From: Pseudovirgaria hyperparasitica
Lineage: Eukaryota > Ascomycota > Dothideomycetes > Acrospermales > Acrospermaceae
DNA length: 64,000 nucleotides
Reading direction: 5' to 3'
Assembly (NCBI RefSeq): GCF_010093815.1
Contig: NW_022985567.1
Span: 583,367 to 647,366 of the forward strand
Shown one piece after another: positions 1-10,572 of this stretch. Both the position numbers and the translations under genes were made by a program. The notes beneath the pieces were generated by a model. That model was not told the origin of the DNA, made no database searches, and saw only the letters and a program-made list of their open reading frames with translations. Within the stretch, counting starts at the first letter, position 1; each line of letters begins with the position of its first letter.

Positions 1-587
1 GCGTTTGGCGAACTTCGTGGTGAACTCGCACGGTCGTGCCCATCCTACCAATGCTGCAGGCAGCAATCCGAACAACCCAAATGTTTCTTCGGCTATGGAT
101 GTTGATGTCGAATCAGACTACCCGAAGCAGGAGGGCGAGATCCCTCAAGAACTACTCAGGAAGTACATTCTATACGCTCGTGAGAAGTGCAGCCCGAAAC
201 TGTACCAAATGGATCAAGACAAGCTTGCTCGTCTGTTCGCAGACATGCGTAGAGAGTCTTTAGCTACTGGAGCATACCCGATCACTGTAAGTTACCCGTA
301 TTGACGTTGTCTTACAGAATCTAATCAGATCCCAGGTTCGTCACTTAGAAGCCATCATTCGTACCGCTGAAGCGTTTGCCAAGATGCGTCTTTCTGAATT
401 CTGCAGCTCGGTAGATCTCGACCGTGCCATTGCTGTCGCGGTTGACTCGTTCGTGGGCAGTCAGAAGGTCAGCTGTAAGAAGGCACTTGCTAGGGCGTTC
501 GCCAAATATACCCTTGCCAGACCTGGGGCTGTGAAACCTACAGGCCGGGTCTCAGGAAGGACGCAACAGGTCAATGTACGGGTATGA
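1..587 (+). CDS. MCM2: DNA replication licensing factor MCM2, C-terminal part
   Basis: This is the 3' end of the gene for Mcm2, a subunit of the MCM2-7 replicative helicase; the 5' part lies outside the window. Exon 1 (1-286, frame starting at base 2) carries FVVNSHGRAHP, an acidic linker and the winged-helix-proximal lid region (QMDQDKLARLFADMRRES, then TGAYPIT). A 49-base intron (287-335, gtaagt..cccag) separates it from exon 2 (336-587), which reads VRHLEAIIRTAEAFAKMRL and ends in AFAKYTLARPG plus a short basic tail. The order and wording match Mcm2 rather than the other MCM paralogues. The catalytic Walker motifs are not in the window. It ends convergently 197 bases from NIF3. The family call is firm. 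Confidence 0.93.
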
Positions 588-784
588 GGTTGAGTTTACT
601 AGCGAAGGCGAATGGTATGGAAAGGGACGATACTCTGGGGTGACGTGTTTCAGAAGGGAAGATGAAGCATGAAGGAGTTCTGGGTTATCCGTACCACTAG
701 CACTGTTCTACGGAAGATTTAATGTACATGTACAGGCTGTCGAAATATCAGATTTACACAACGAGCAATGTTTATATACATCAG

Positions 785-2097
785 TTACTGCCAAGCCTCG
801 TTGACGAGAATCCCAAATGGATCCCTATCCCTTTCGCTTACTTCCACCTCGACCGTCTCATCACTCATCGCTTCTTCATCTCCGCCTGTCTCTTCCTTCC
901 TGATCTTCTCCCACTCCTCCTTCACAGTCTCCAACAACTGCGCCCGCAACACCCCGTGCAAGAACCCCCTCTCCGTATTACTATGAAAAAGCGTAACGAC
1001 ACTTTGCCCACTTTCAATCGCCGCCAACGCCTCATGATGCGACAACTCCCCGGTAAACAACATATCAACACCACTCAACCCCGCAAACAGCGAGCCCCCG
1101 CTCCCCGCACAGATGCCAACCGACTTTACACTGATCTCGTCAACTGCCTTACCCTGGGGAATAGCAATCGGGAAGCCCTTCGGATTGCCCACGCCCGCCG
1201 CCACGCGCTCGATGAGCGCTGCAAGCGGCTGTGCTTCGGCGAAACGCACAATGCGGCCCATGCCTGCTCCCGGGCGGTCGGGGAAGTCGACGGGCTTGAT
1301 GGGTGCGCGAGTGTGCTTTGTGACACCAAGATTTAGTGCTGTGTTAACCTGTGATGCAGACGGGTAGTGCTGGAGCTGGAACGTGGGGCGCTTCTGGGTG
1401 AAGGGGTCGTCAGTAGGCTTGGTGCTGGGGGTGGGTTGGGAGTGCGAGGGGTTTGGAGGAGTTTGGCCAGTTATGATGTCTGCGAGCCAGTCGCCTAGAC
1501 CTCCGGGAGCGCAGTCAATGGCAGTATGAGGGGAGTAGACCTTTTGATGGGTTAGTGGTACCGGGAATAGGAGAGATTTGGGAAGGACATGCGCTTATGC
1601 CTGCTGCGGCCAAGCGTAGGAGAGATTGTTGTTGGCTGTTTGCGAGGGTGATTGATTTGAGACCACGGAATATTATGGGATCTGATGGCATTAGAGGCGA
1701 GAAGTCAATGGTCGTGAGTGGACATACGGTATGCTATTATAATCGAAGCTTTTCGTTCAATTGCTTCATCCGTTACCGCTTTCGTGAGATCGACAGTGAG
1801 AAGCACTGAGTTCCTTTGTCGGCGCGATGGATCAAAGGGAGCTTCGAGTAACACTTTGGTCATCAGTACAACGGTTATAATTGAATTTTGAAATCATGAA
1901 CAGACGCCCTGTATTGTCCCATGCCTTCTCCGCCAAATCCTCCGGATAGCTGTACTTGTCAGTAAACAAGCTCTAGGAGGAGCAATGCAAAGATGGACAT
2001 ACAGTCTCCTCATCGAAGCCACCACAGCCTTCGAGAATGGCGCCGTCGATGTAGTAGAACTCATACTGAAGGCACGCTTTGCTATGTTTGAGAACAT
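785..2097 (-). CDS. NIF3: NIF3-family protein (NGG1-interacting factor 3 / DUF34)
   Basis: A metal-binding NIF3/DUF34 protein of 369 residues. Bacterial relatives were annotated as GTP cyclohydrolase 1 type 2, but the true activity is uncertain. Five exons: 2097-2003, 1949-1906, 1853-1728, 1681-1593 and 1540-785. Family signatures across the joins are WDNTGLLLEAPF, LTVDLTKAV, IIIAYHPIIFRGLKS, GISVYSPHTAID and, near the end, GVDMLFTGELSHHEAL; His in YHP and the HHE motif are the expected dinuclear-metal ligands. The chosen start gives MFSNIAKRAFSMSS, which looks like a short mitochondrial presequence; an internal ATG (MSSTTS) would give a cytosolic form. Intron 4 (1592-1541) starts with GC instead of GT. 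The gene is divergent from the BolA gene and convergent with MCM2. Confidence 0.9.
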
Positions 2098-2355
2098 CAA
2101 TCGGTATGTTTTAATAATTTCAAGGTTCACAAGTCGCAAATCAGAAATCTTGACTAGAATACATCAAGTTTGGATTTGACACTAGCCTAACTTGGACATT
2201 ATAATGGGGCAGTCGCGTTCGTACCATGTCACGTTATCAATCTTATCACGTCTTCGGAGATCAAGCGGGGTTTATGAGGTACTCCATCCTCTAAATGTGA
2301 GGTTACCACAACGTTTATAAACACATCACAACATTGCCCTTCACCCACAAGAATC
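2098..2355. promoter_or_regulatory. Shared NIF3 / BolA divergent promoter
   Basis: These 258 bases separate the two ATG codons of oppositely oriented genes and must hold both promoters and both 5' UTRs. No clear TATA box or known factor site stands out. Confidence 0.5.
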
Positions 2356-2713
2356 ATGAGTGCACGACCGGATCAAGAAGCAAACCAAGTTCAGGCCTCG
2401 ACTGGCATCACAGCCGAGTTCTTAAAGGCGAAGCTCGAGACTGAGCTTGGCGCAACCCACGTCTCAATTGAAGACATGTCAGGTATTCGGCCTACGCCAG
2501 ACATATTTGGGGAAGGGCTTCACTAATCTCAGAACAGGTGGCTGTGGACAGATGTTCGAGGCTATCATCGTGTCGCCTCAATTTGCGAAGAAAACAACCC
2601 TGGCGCGCCATCGACTCGTGAACGGACTTCTAAAAGAGGAGATTGCAGCGATCCACGCATGGACCCCCAAATGTCATACGCCCGAGGAATGGGAGAAGAA
2701 GAAGGCACAGTGA
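2356..2713 (+). CDS. BolA-like protein (cytosolic/nuclear Bol2/Fra2 type)
   Basis: A 100-residue BolA protein. BolA proteins work with monothiol glutaredoxins in iron-sulfur cluster delivery and iron sensing. Exons are 2356-2482 and 2538-2713, with a 55-base intron (gtattc..acag). The joined protein reads [18 protein letters not shown], then [29 protein letters not shown]. The Cys in SGGCGQ and the invariant His of RHRLVN are the expected cluster ligands. There is no presequence, which argues for the cytosolic Bol2/Fra2 branch rather than the mitochondrial Bol1 or Bol3 types; the assignment between branches is inference. The 3' end lies 104 bases from the COG6 stop (convergent). Confidence 0.92.
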
Positions 2714-2817
2714 GATGCTAAAAGCGATACATGAAATCAACATACTTTACCACATCATTTGCACAGGGCATATATAAGAGCGTATTGCTCTACTCGAGGC
2801 AGCAGAAGCTATATTAT

Positions 2818-4953
2818 CTAGCTAAGGAGAACTTTGATCTCTCCACTAGTTCGCGGGAACAGATCTCGCATACAAGGCTCTTCCTCGTCTTCCCGCTTGC
2901 CATCTTGCATTTCATCGACCGCGAGGATTTTCTCTTCAACTGCTTCGAAATCCTCGCAGAATTTATCTGCAGCATGCTCTGTGATATCCTGGGCTATCTG
3001 GGCATTATTTAGACACTTGACGTTCTCCCTGGCATCCATAAGGGCTGATGGGAGGAAGTCATCGAGCTTTTGGCTGATGGCCACGAGTGAATCAGGACTG
3101 AAAGGTGGCAAGGTGGGAATCTTAGCAATACTATCCTTGGAATCGGCAACTTCCCCTAGAGCGAATATAAGGGTATTGAGTCCAGACTCATCAAGTAAAT
3201 AGCGGTGTTGGTATGCGACTAAATTTGAAGCGTGCTTGTTCAACCTAGATCCAAGCTCCGTTATCCGATCACCAGTGAAAGTGAAAGGTGTGAGTGTAGC
3301 TCTTGTCTGCATTAGGCAGTTTATGGCAAACACATCGTTCTCGGGTTCCGTCAATGACTTGTACATTTTCTCACATGCGTTCAGGCAGGGGTCCAGTGCT
3401 TCTGTCAGCACAGGCTGGAAGCTACTATCCTGATCGTCCGCTGTCGCCATTGATGTGTCGTAACTGGTCAGCAATGCCTTCAGCATATTCAACGCCTCAG
3501 TGAGAAACTCTGGTGGTGAGAGGTCTTCGGGAGCTGCACCTAAGTCGCTCTGTACAGTCACAAGATGATCCTGCATGTTTGCTTTGAATCTTCGAAAGGC
3601 AGAGTCTTGCAGCTCATCGAGGATCTCAAGGACTTCAGAGTCTTCGCCCACGAGCTTTTTAAACGTCGATCGATAGAAGGCCACGAGATTTGCAATCTTG
3701 TAGACCAAGACAGGATCGTCATGGCTCTGTGTGACCTGTTCGGTACGCTGCCGCAGGAGCCTTGCAACGCCTTTTAAATCATGACTGACCAGCTCGTTCA
3801 ATGCTTTTCTGCCATCATAAGCCTCTTGCCCAGATTCTTCTCCATCTTCACGGGTCCATGGCTCGCTTTCCAGACCCAACTTGATGCTTCTCGCAATTTC
3901 GTCCCCTTCAGAAACGAACAGAACTTCCAGTGCTTCCTTCTCAGATACTGCGGCGGAGTGGGCCCAAGCAAGCATATCTCCAATATAGCGCAAAGGATCG
4001 TGAGCTTGGAACTCTATCGGTTTCATCTGGCTCTCCCCGGTGCCAGTCAATGCATTGTAGAAGGATTCGGACAAGATGTTCTCTCGAGCTCCTGCGAAAG
4101 CATCTAGGCAGCTTTGGAACAAAGCTGGTCGTTCAGCTAGAACACGGATAGATCTTCGTATCGAGGCATTGATTTGAGGATTCTCCAAATCTAGATTTTT
4201 GAATTCTCGCTGTATCCAGCGGTACAACTTCTGAAATGCAGCATTCAGTTGCTTTGAGCTCTGCTCTAGCAACTCTAATCCTAATACCTGGTTCTCGGAT
4301 CCTAACAGAATCTGACAGTCACTATGAATTTTCTTCACGCGCGTGAGAACCTGAAAGAATTCGTCGTTGACTGGCTCCGAGGTCGAAGTCAGGACCATGA
4401 CGTCTCGCTCAGAGATGATGAAGTGTGAGTTGAAAACATCTAGTAGCTTTGCTTTCGTCTCGACCTGTACCTTTTGATTGAAGAGAGAACTCGCCTCTTC
4501 TAGGACCGGGGCGCTCTCTCGATTGCTTGCATTTATGTGGGCTCTCATGTCATCACAGCAGCGATTCAGGTTCTCAATTGCTACGCCTATGCGTCTCAGT
4601 TGCTGTCAATTGTTAGATTATCACAATATTTCGCTGCTCAACGAACATACAGCAGCCACTTGACCAAAGTCTTTAATGATGTCGGCGTTGCACTGTATGA
4701 CTTCTTTCTGGACATCTAGTCGAAGCCGCCTCCGAGTCTCTTGGTTATTCTTGATTCCCCGAGCATCCAAGGTTTCTAAGGCATCGCGAATGTCCAAGTC
4801 CGAATACGATGCGGATAACACACTCGTGATTCTACTTGATAATGCGTTTGCACGAGGTCCCACTCCTTGCGAAGGTGTTCCTGGGCTTGATATCCCCAAA
4901 GCATCGGGTGACGGACCCGGACGTAGAGTGCGTTCCTGAAGATAGCTTGTCAT
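2818..4953 (-). CDS. COG6: Conserved oligomeric Golgi complex subunit 6
   Basis: Cog6 is a lobe-B subunit of the COG tether that guides retrograde vesicles within the Golgi. The 695-residue protein is made from exon 1 (4953-4651) and exon 2 (4602-2818) around a 48-base intron. The N-terminal half carries the family hallmark ([61 protein letters not shown]), a predicted coiled-coil region. The C-terminus ends [13 protein letters not shown], a typical fungal Cog6 tail. Start: the ATG at 4953 is the first in frame after upstream stops and gives [10 protein letters not shown]. The gene is head-to-head with ATG9, a known functional partner of COG in autophagy. Confidence 0.93.
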
Positions 4954-5370
4954 TGTATGGTTTCCTGCCGTCCTGAAACAAAGAAGAGGATTGTCTGTTG
5001 GTAAATTCAAATACCACGAACACCATTGCGATGCGTGCAGCAGACTTAACCTTGTGTGGCGTAGTGTGGGGTGCTTGGAGCTTGGGCCACCACATGCCTG
5101 TCCATAGATGCCAGGATGCCTCATGGTTTACGCATGACTTCACTCTCACATTTCGACATCAATACGCGCCTGACCTGTACACGTTCTCCCTTTACCCTCT
5201 TGGAAACAGCCTAATAGCAATGTCTTGAGTCTGATACCTTTCTAGCTGCGTGCTGGCAAGCATACTTACACCCACCATACCACTCTACGAAGCCAGTCAC
5301 GCAGCCACTCTCCTTCCAGACCTGTCCCGCGTCCCTATCCCCGTCCGCGTGCACAACTCTCCTAGACAAC
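4954..5370. promoter_or_regulatory. Shared COG6 / ATG9 divergent promoter
   Basis: These 417 bases lie between the two start codons. The ATG9 side is pyrimidine-rich (about 5270-5350), as is common for fungal 5' UTRs. No ORF of its own is convincing and no TATA box is obvious. Confidence 0.5.
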
Positions 5371-8175
5371 ATGATGGCCTCGAATATCTTGTCAAGGCTC
5401 CTCCCCTCTGCTACCGACGAGAACTCAGACCTATTACCTCCTCGCCCACCTCGGTCGTCCACTTCCTCCGATCCTGACAACCTAGAAGCAGCCCTGGACG
5501 AAGAGAACTTAGGAGAGCATTTTGAAGACCAAGATCTGGATCATCTGCTTGCTGAAGCTGCTGGAAGTCAAGCTGACACTGCGAGCACTGCAGCGTCGCC
5601 TGATCGGAAGCGCCAGGCCTTCTCCGCTGGTTGGAAGCCTCAGATGAGCAGGCCGAAATGGATGTCGACCGCGCCGGGACGGGAGCATACTGACGATGAT
5701 GACGATGTCCCGGAATCACTTTTGCTTGAAGCCAGGACAGAAGCACCTCCACGAGTAAATAAGCCTACAAATATCCCTGGACCTAGAAGTGCAGCGGTCC
5801 CTGCATTACCGGGTCCATCGTCACAGCGAACACAAACACAAACACAAACACAAACACAAACACAATGGGACGCTACGCGAGCACATCAGCGCCTTCATAG
5901 TGACGGGAGGTACAAGAGACAGGGAACCAGAATCCCCATGATAAATCAAAGAGTAACGTTAACACAAGATAGAAGAGAAAAGGCTTTGTGGTTGTGGGCC
6001 AATGTTCAAGATTTAGACGCCTTCCTGGTCGAGATCTACGAGTACTATGCGACCAAAGGTATCTACTCGATCATGTTATCGAAGGTACTATGGCTTTTAC
6101 AGGTAGCCTTTATCGTTGCGCTAGGGACATTTGTGTCCTTCTGCGTTGACTTTAGTGCAGTATCACATGAGAAGAAGCTTCGAGATGTTGTGCATGGCCA
6201 ATGCATCCAAACAAGAGTGCACGGCTTCTGGTCCTTTATGCTCTGGATATTATTTGGTGGGTGGTTCTACGCCCTGGCCATATATGTCATCCAGATCCCG
6301 CGGCTTTGGCAGATACACGATTTCTTCCACTTCCTACTGGATGTACCAGATCGCGACATCCAGACTGTTTCGTGGCAGCTTGTTGTTGCCAGGCTTATGG
6401 CACTCAGAGACTCCAATATCATAACTGCGCAGAATATATCTGCCGCCAATCGAAGATTCATTGGTAGCCAGTCTAAAACCCGCATGGATGCACACGACAT
6501 CGCCAACAGGCTTATGCGTCGTGAGAACTATTTGATAGCGTTGTTTAACAAAGACATCCTTGACCTCACAGTACCTATCCCGTTCCTCGGTAGACGGCAC
6601 TTATTTTCCAGAACGACCGAATTCCATGTCAACCTGGCCGCAATAGATTTCATGCTGGATGAACAAGGCCACGTGCATCCTCACTGCCTGTCTGATAAGA
6701 ATAGACACTATCTAATCCAGACTCTCAGACGTCGCTTTGTACAAACAGGTCTCATCAGTATCGTATGTGCTCCCTTTCAGGCGATGTACTTTGTGGTCTG
6801 GTTGTTCTTCAAGTATTTTACGGTACGTGGATTGCCGCCAATGGAAGACACGCGAATTAATCAACCATAGGAATTTCAAAAAGACCCATCCCAGATCATG
6901 GCACGATCGTTCACTCGACTTGCTGAGTGGAAGTTCCGAGAATTCAATGAACTTCCTCATTTGTTCGACATACGCAAGAACATGGCCCTAGGTTATTCTG
7001 ACAGATATCTACAGCAATTCCCGAAAGACAAGACCGAGAAACTCGCAGGTTTCGTGGTCTTTATATCATCAGCTATTCTCGCTGTGCTCGGGTTGGCTAC
7101 ACTTCTCGACTCGGAATCTTTCCTTGGATTTCAGATTACCGATGGACGAACAGCGATCTTTTACATTACGCTCTTCTCAACTATCTGGTACGCTGCTCGG
7201 AATAGCGGTCCACAAGAAGAACCGACGATGGATCCCAAGCTGGCCTTGTCCTTTGTTATCGAGTGTACGAGATACTGCCCGGCATCGTGGACTGATCGAC
7301 TACATACTGATGAGGTCCGTCAAGAGTTCACGACCCTGTACCAACTCCGGCTGGTCAACGTCTTCGAGGAACTACTGAGCATATTTGTAACTCCTTACAT
7401 ACTTATGTACCGGCTTCCAAAATGCAGCGAACGCATCGTAGACTTCTTCCGCGAATTCACCATCAACGTGGACGGCCTGGGTAACGTCTGTTCCTTTGCA
7501 GTCTTTGACTTCAAGAAAGACGTCGAGAATGTCGCACGCATCCGCCCCGACCGGGCGCACGAAGAATCGGGCCTCCGCGACGACTACTATGGCACCAAAG
7601 ATGCAAAGCTCGTCGCCTCCGTCATGGGCTTCCAGGAAACATACGTCACGAACGCCGCAAGTACGCGCCGCTATAATCGCAAGCCCACAAAGTTCCAGTT
7701 CGAGCTACCGCCCCAGTTTGACTTGTACAATCTCTCGGATCCGCAAAAACAGTCCACTATCCGAACGCCACAAATGCGTGGGTTTCAACATACCCCACGC
7801 GTTAACGCACATCCTGGCCGTGCGTCGCCCATGCACTCGATCCTGCTTGATCCGCATCATCAGCCGGCCATGTCCATCATGCGGGGGTCACAAGCTCAGC
7901 ATGCACAGGCGCGCCAGCGTGGCTCACGGCAGCCGTTCAGTGGGGTCGATGAGAGTCCGGTGATCTCGGCGCGGGACATGACGACGAGTCGCATCATCGA
8001 GGAGGATAGTAACCTTGGAGAGTCGTGGCGGACGACGAGGGCTGCGCATGTGGATGAGGATGAGGATGCGAAGGAGATGGAGATACAGGATCAGAGGCCG
8101 GGTGTGTTGGGGCTGCTGTATCAATTTCAGAAGAAGCAGACTCAGGGACGAGGACCCGGCGCTGGCGTGGTCTAG
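5371..8175 (+). CDS. ATG9: Autophagy-related protein 9 (lipid scramblase)
   Basis: Atg9 is the multi-spanning membrane protein of autophagy; it resides on Golgi-derived vesicles, seeds the isolation membrane and scrambles lipids. The protein has 918 residues, usual for filamentous fungi. Exons are 5371-6822 and 6871-8175 (48-base intron). Residues 1 to about 200 are acidic and disordered and include a (TQ)6 tract encoded by a six-copy ACACAA microsatellite (5830-5865). The conserved core starts near 203 (KALWLWANVQDLDAFL). Hydrophobic segments lie near 238-258, 287-308, 460-483, 541-563, 577-592 and 652-667. Further family strings are LMRRENYLIALFNKDILDL, MARSFTRLAEWKFREFNELP and SFAVFDFKKD. 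The tail from about 720 is disordered. The first of two adjacent ATGs was chosen. Confidence 0.95.
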
Positions 8176-8443
8176 AAGATCCGGCATGGACGTTTGTTTG
8201 GTGCGTTCTTCGTGCACGGGTATTGGCGCTTGGGTAGACGCTATGTCATTTAGCAGCATCAGGCTGGAGTTTTGATATTGTCCGAACTAGTACAGGCAAA
8301 GTTATATACCGCACTCGAGCTACATCTACATGCTCAACTCCTCTTCTCTTATGCACCCCCCTCACCAACGCCACCGCTCGCTCACTTTTCTAATCATCAA
8401 CGCCGTTCTGCCAGTCAATGCACCCACGCGTCCCATCCTCTTT

Positions 8444-9984
8444 CTAACTAGCCTTCGCACAACAACCCAAATCCAACTTCTTGACTTCCGCCCCAGGACT
8501 AATATCAAACTCAAAGATATCCATCGGCACGCCCAGGGTCGTACACGCATTCGGAATATCGACCATGCCGGCAAGATGGCCCTGCACAGGCGCACAGCTC
8601 AGCAGCAAATAGATCTGATAATCATCATAGCCGAACCGGCGCAGATACTCGATGGCGCGCAGACACGTCTGACGATAGGCCACCGTGGCGTCCATGTAGT
8701 GCTGCTTGCCGTGCTCGTCGACGCTGAATCCCTCAAAGTAGATGTATCGGCCCGGCCCGAACTGCGGCTCCACCGGGCCTGGCATGTAGATGGGTGATTT
8801 GAGACCGAGTTTGGACATGCCGCCCTTCATGACGCTGAATTTGAGCGTGATTTCACCTGCCATTTCGATGGCGCCGCAAAAGGAGATTTCGCCATCGCCC
8901 TCTGTTGTGCGCGAGAAAGAGGGAGGTTAGCGGTGCCTGTTTTTTCGGAGGGGTAAAAAGGGGGTTTGAAAGGGAGGTCTGACGTACGAGAGAAATGCAA
9001 GTCGCCAACGCTGAACTTCGCACCCTGTACATGCACGGGCAGGTACACCTTGCTGCCACGGCTCAGATTCTTGATGTCGCAGTTCCCGCCGTGTTCGGGG
9101 CGGCCCGGGATCGTGCGCGCGCCCTCCCGGCCGACCTTCTCCTTGATGGCGGCATCGGCAGAGCCGGCGTGCACGTTCTGGGGCGTGGGCGGGATCGCGA
9201 CATCGCGGTCTAGGTGGGCGCAGGCGGTGATGAGTTCGGCCTCGCGGCGGTTCCATTCGGCGAGGATTTCGGCGGAGGGCGCGCAGCCGAGGATGCCTGG
9301 ATGGATGAGGCCGGCGAAGCGCACGCCGGGGATGTGACGGGAGGAGCAGAAGATGCCTTCGAAGTCCCATATGGCTTTTGCTCTGTTTCGGGGTGTGATG
9401 TTAGCTTTGGGAGATCTTGAGGGGGGAGAGGGGTGGCTAGGTTACGCGTCTGGGTAGAGCTCGTCGAGGAAGCCGCCGCCGTTGGTCTTTGGGAAGACGC
9501 CTGTGAAGCCCCAGGGCTGGTCTTGTAGGGGCTGGACGTCCTGGATCTCGACGAGGAGGATGTCGCCTGGTTCGGCTGTTTCGATCTCGAAGGGGCCGGT
9601 TAGGTAGTGGATCTTGGTGAGCTGGAGGGTTCAATGTTAGACTTGGAATGGCACACTATCTTTGTTTGAACATCTCACATCGACATCCCTGACGTCGTTT
9701 GCGGAGTCATTATTGCCAATCTGACCGCCTGTCCAGTCTACACATTGGATCTTGACCACTTCGTTGTTCTTAATCTTTCCAGCGAAAGGGACTGTAGGAG
9801 CTGTGAGCTATTGGATCGGTCGTAAAGAGAGACGTATTGACCGTCCGGATGCCATCGATTCTGGACAATGTTAGCTTCAGTTATCCGCATTGGTGTGTTG
9901 ACAACGTACATGTAATTGCGGTTGTTCAGCAGCTGGCTTCTCCAAGTCAACCTTTGCGGCGTATCGAAGACCTTCTTTGCCCAT
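8444..9984 (-). CDS. fmdS: Formamidase (acetamidase/formamidase family)
   Basis: Hydrolyses formamide to formate and ammonia, letting fungi use it as a nitrogen source. Six exons: 9984-9910, 9860-9842, 9791-9679, 9621-9446, 9382-8988 and 8901-8444, giving 411 residues, the normal fungal length. Diagnostic strings are NRWHPDVPFAGKIKNNEVVK, IQCVDWTGGQIGNNDSANDV, PWGFTGVFPKTNGGGFLDEL, GVRFAGLIHPGILGCAPS, SVGDLHFSQGDGEISFCGA and, near the end, YDDYQIYLLLSCAPVQGHLA. The metal-site His of GDLHFSQ is kept; this joins across intron 5. In Aspergillus the homologue is under AreA nitrogen control, and three HGATAR motifs lie upstream here. The gene is transcribed in tandem with the UsgS-like gene but is probably independent. 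Confidence 0.94.
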
Positions 9985-10572
9985 GATGACGAGATCTTGG
10001 ATCAGTTGACGGCAGAAAGGACTGGTAAAGGCTCAAGAGTAGTAGAAGGTCAATTGGCATGACAGGTCAGGATTGGAAGTGGAATACAGTAGTATATCGA
10101 GATATAAATAAATGCGGGGCTACTGATAGGGAAAAAGGAGCCGTGACAAGCCATCGTCAGGTAATTGAGGGCCGAGCGGGATGCGCGATAAGGAGATGGC
10201 TATAGCTCTGCTGGGTCCACAGGTAGCTACAGTACGTGACTACGTAAACACGTGCTATGTGCTATATACTATATGCTACTGCTATTCTGCATGAGGCATA
10301 CACAGGACGCGTCGCGTCGTAGCTTGGGCGGGGGCGGGGAGAGGCGGGGAGGTGGGGTTCCAGGGCGGGGTTTCAAAGCATCCTTTTCAGTCGTATTTAC
10401 ATCATGTATCAGATGATGATATCAGTACCGCATTGGGACCGTAGCCAAGATAGTAAAAGCGGCATTGTCATATCATCATGTTGATCCTCATGGACGCCTG
10501 TTCCGTCAAGCCATATCATTTGTCGCATAAGTTGCACACATTATAGCATCAAGCAAGTCCAATACACGGACG
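9985..10572 (-). promoter_or_regulatory. Formamidase upstream region with GATA motifs
   Basis: This 588-base gap holds the formamidase promoter and the 3' end of the UsgS-like gene. HGATAR motifs, the binding site of AreA-type GATA factors, occur at 10124-10129 (TGATAG), 10186-10191 (CGATAA) and 10448-10453 (AGATAG). A TTTATTTATATC stretch near 10105-10115 on the minus strand could be a TATA element. Regulation by nitrogen is inferred from the family, not shown. Confidence 0.4.

Noticed and set aside
722-1336. 204-codon plus-strand ORF
   Set aside because: Opposite strand of NIF3 exon 5, whose sense frame has clear family motifs.
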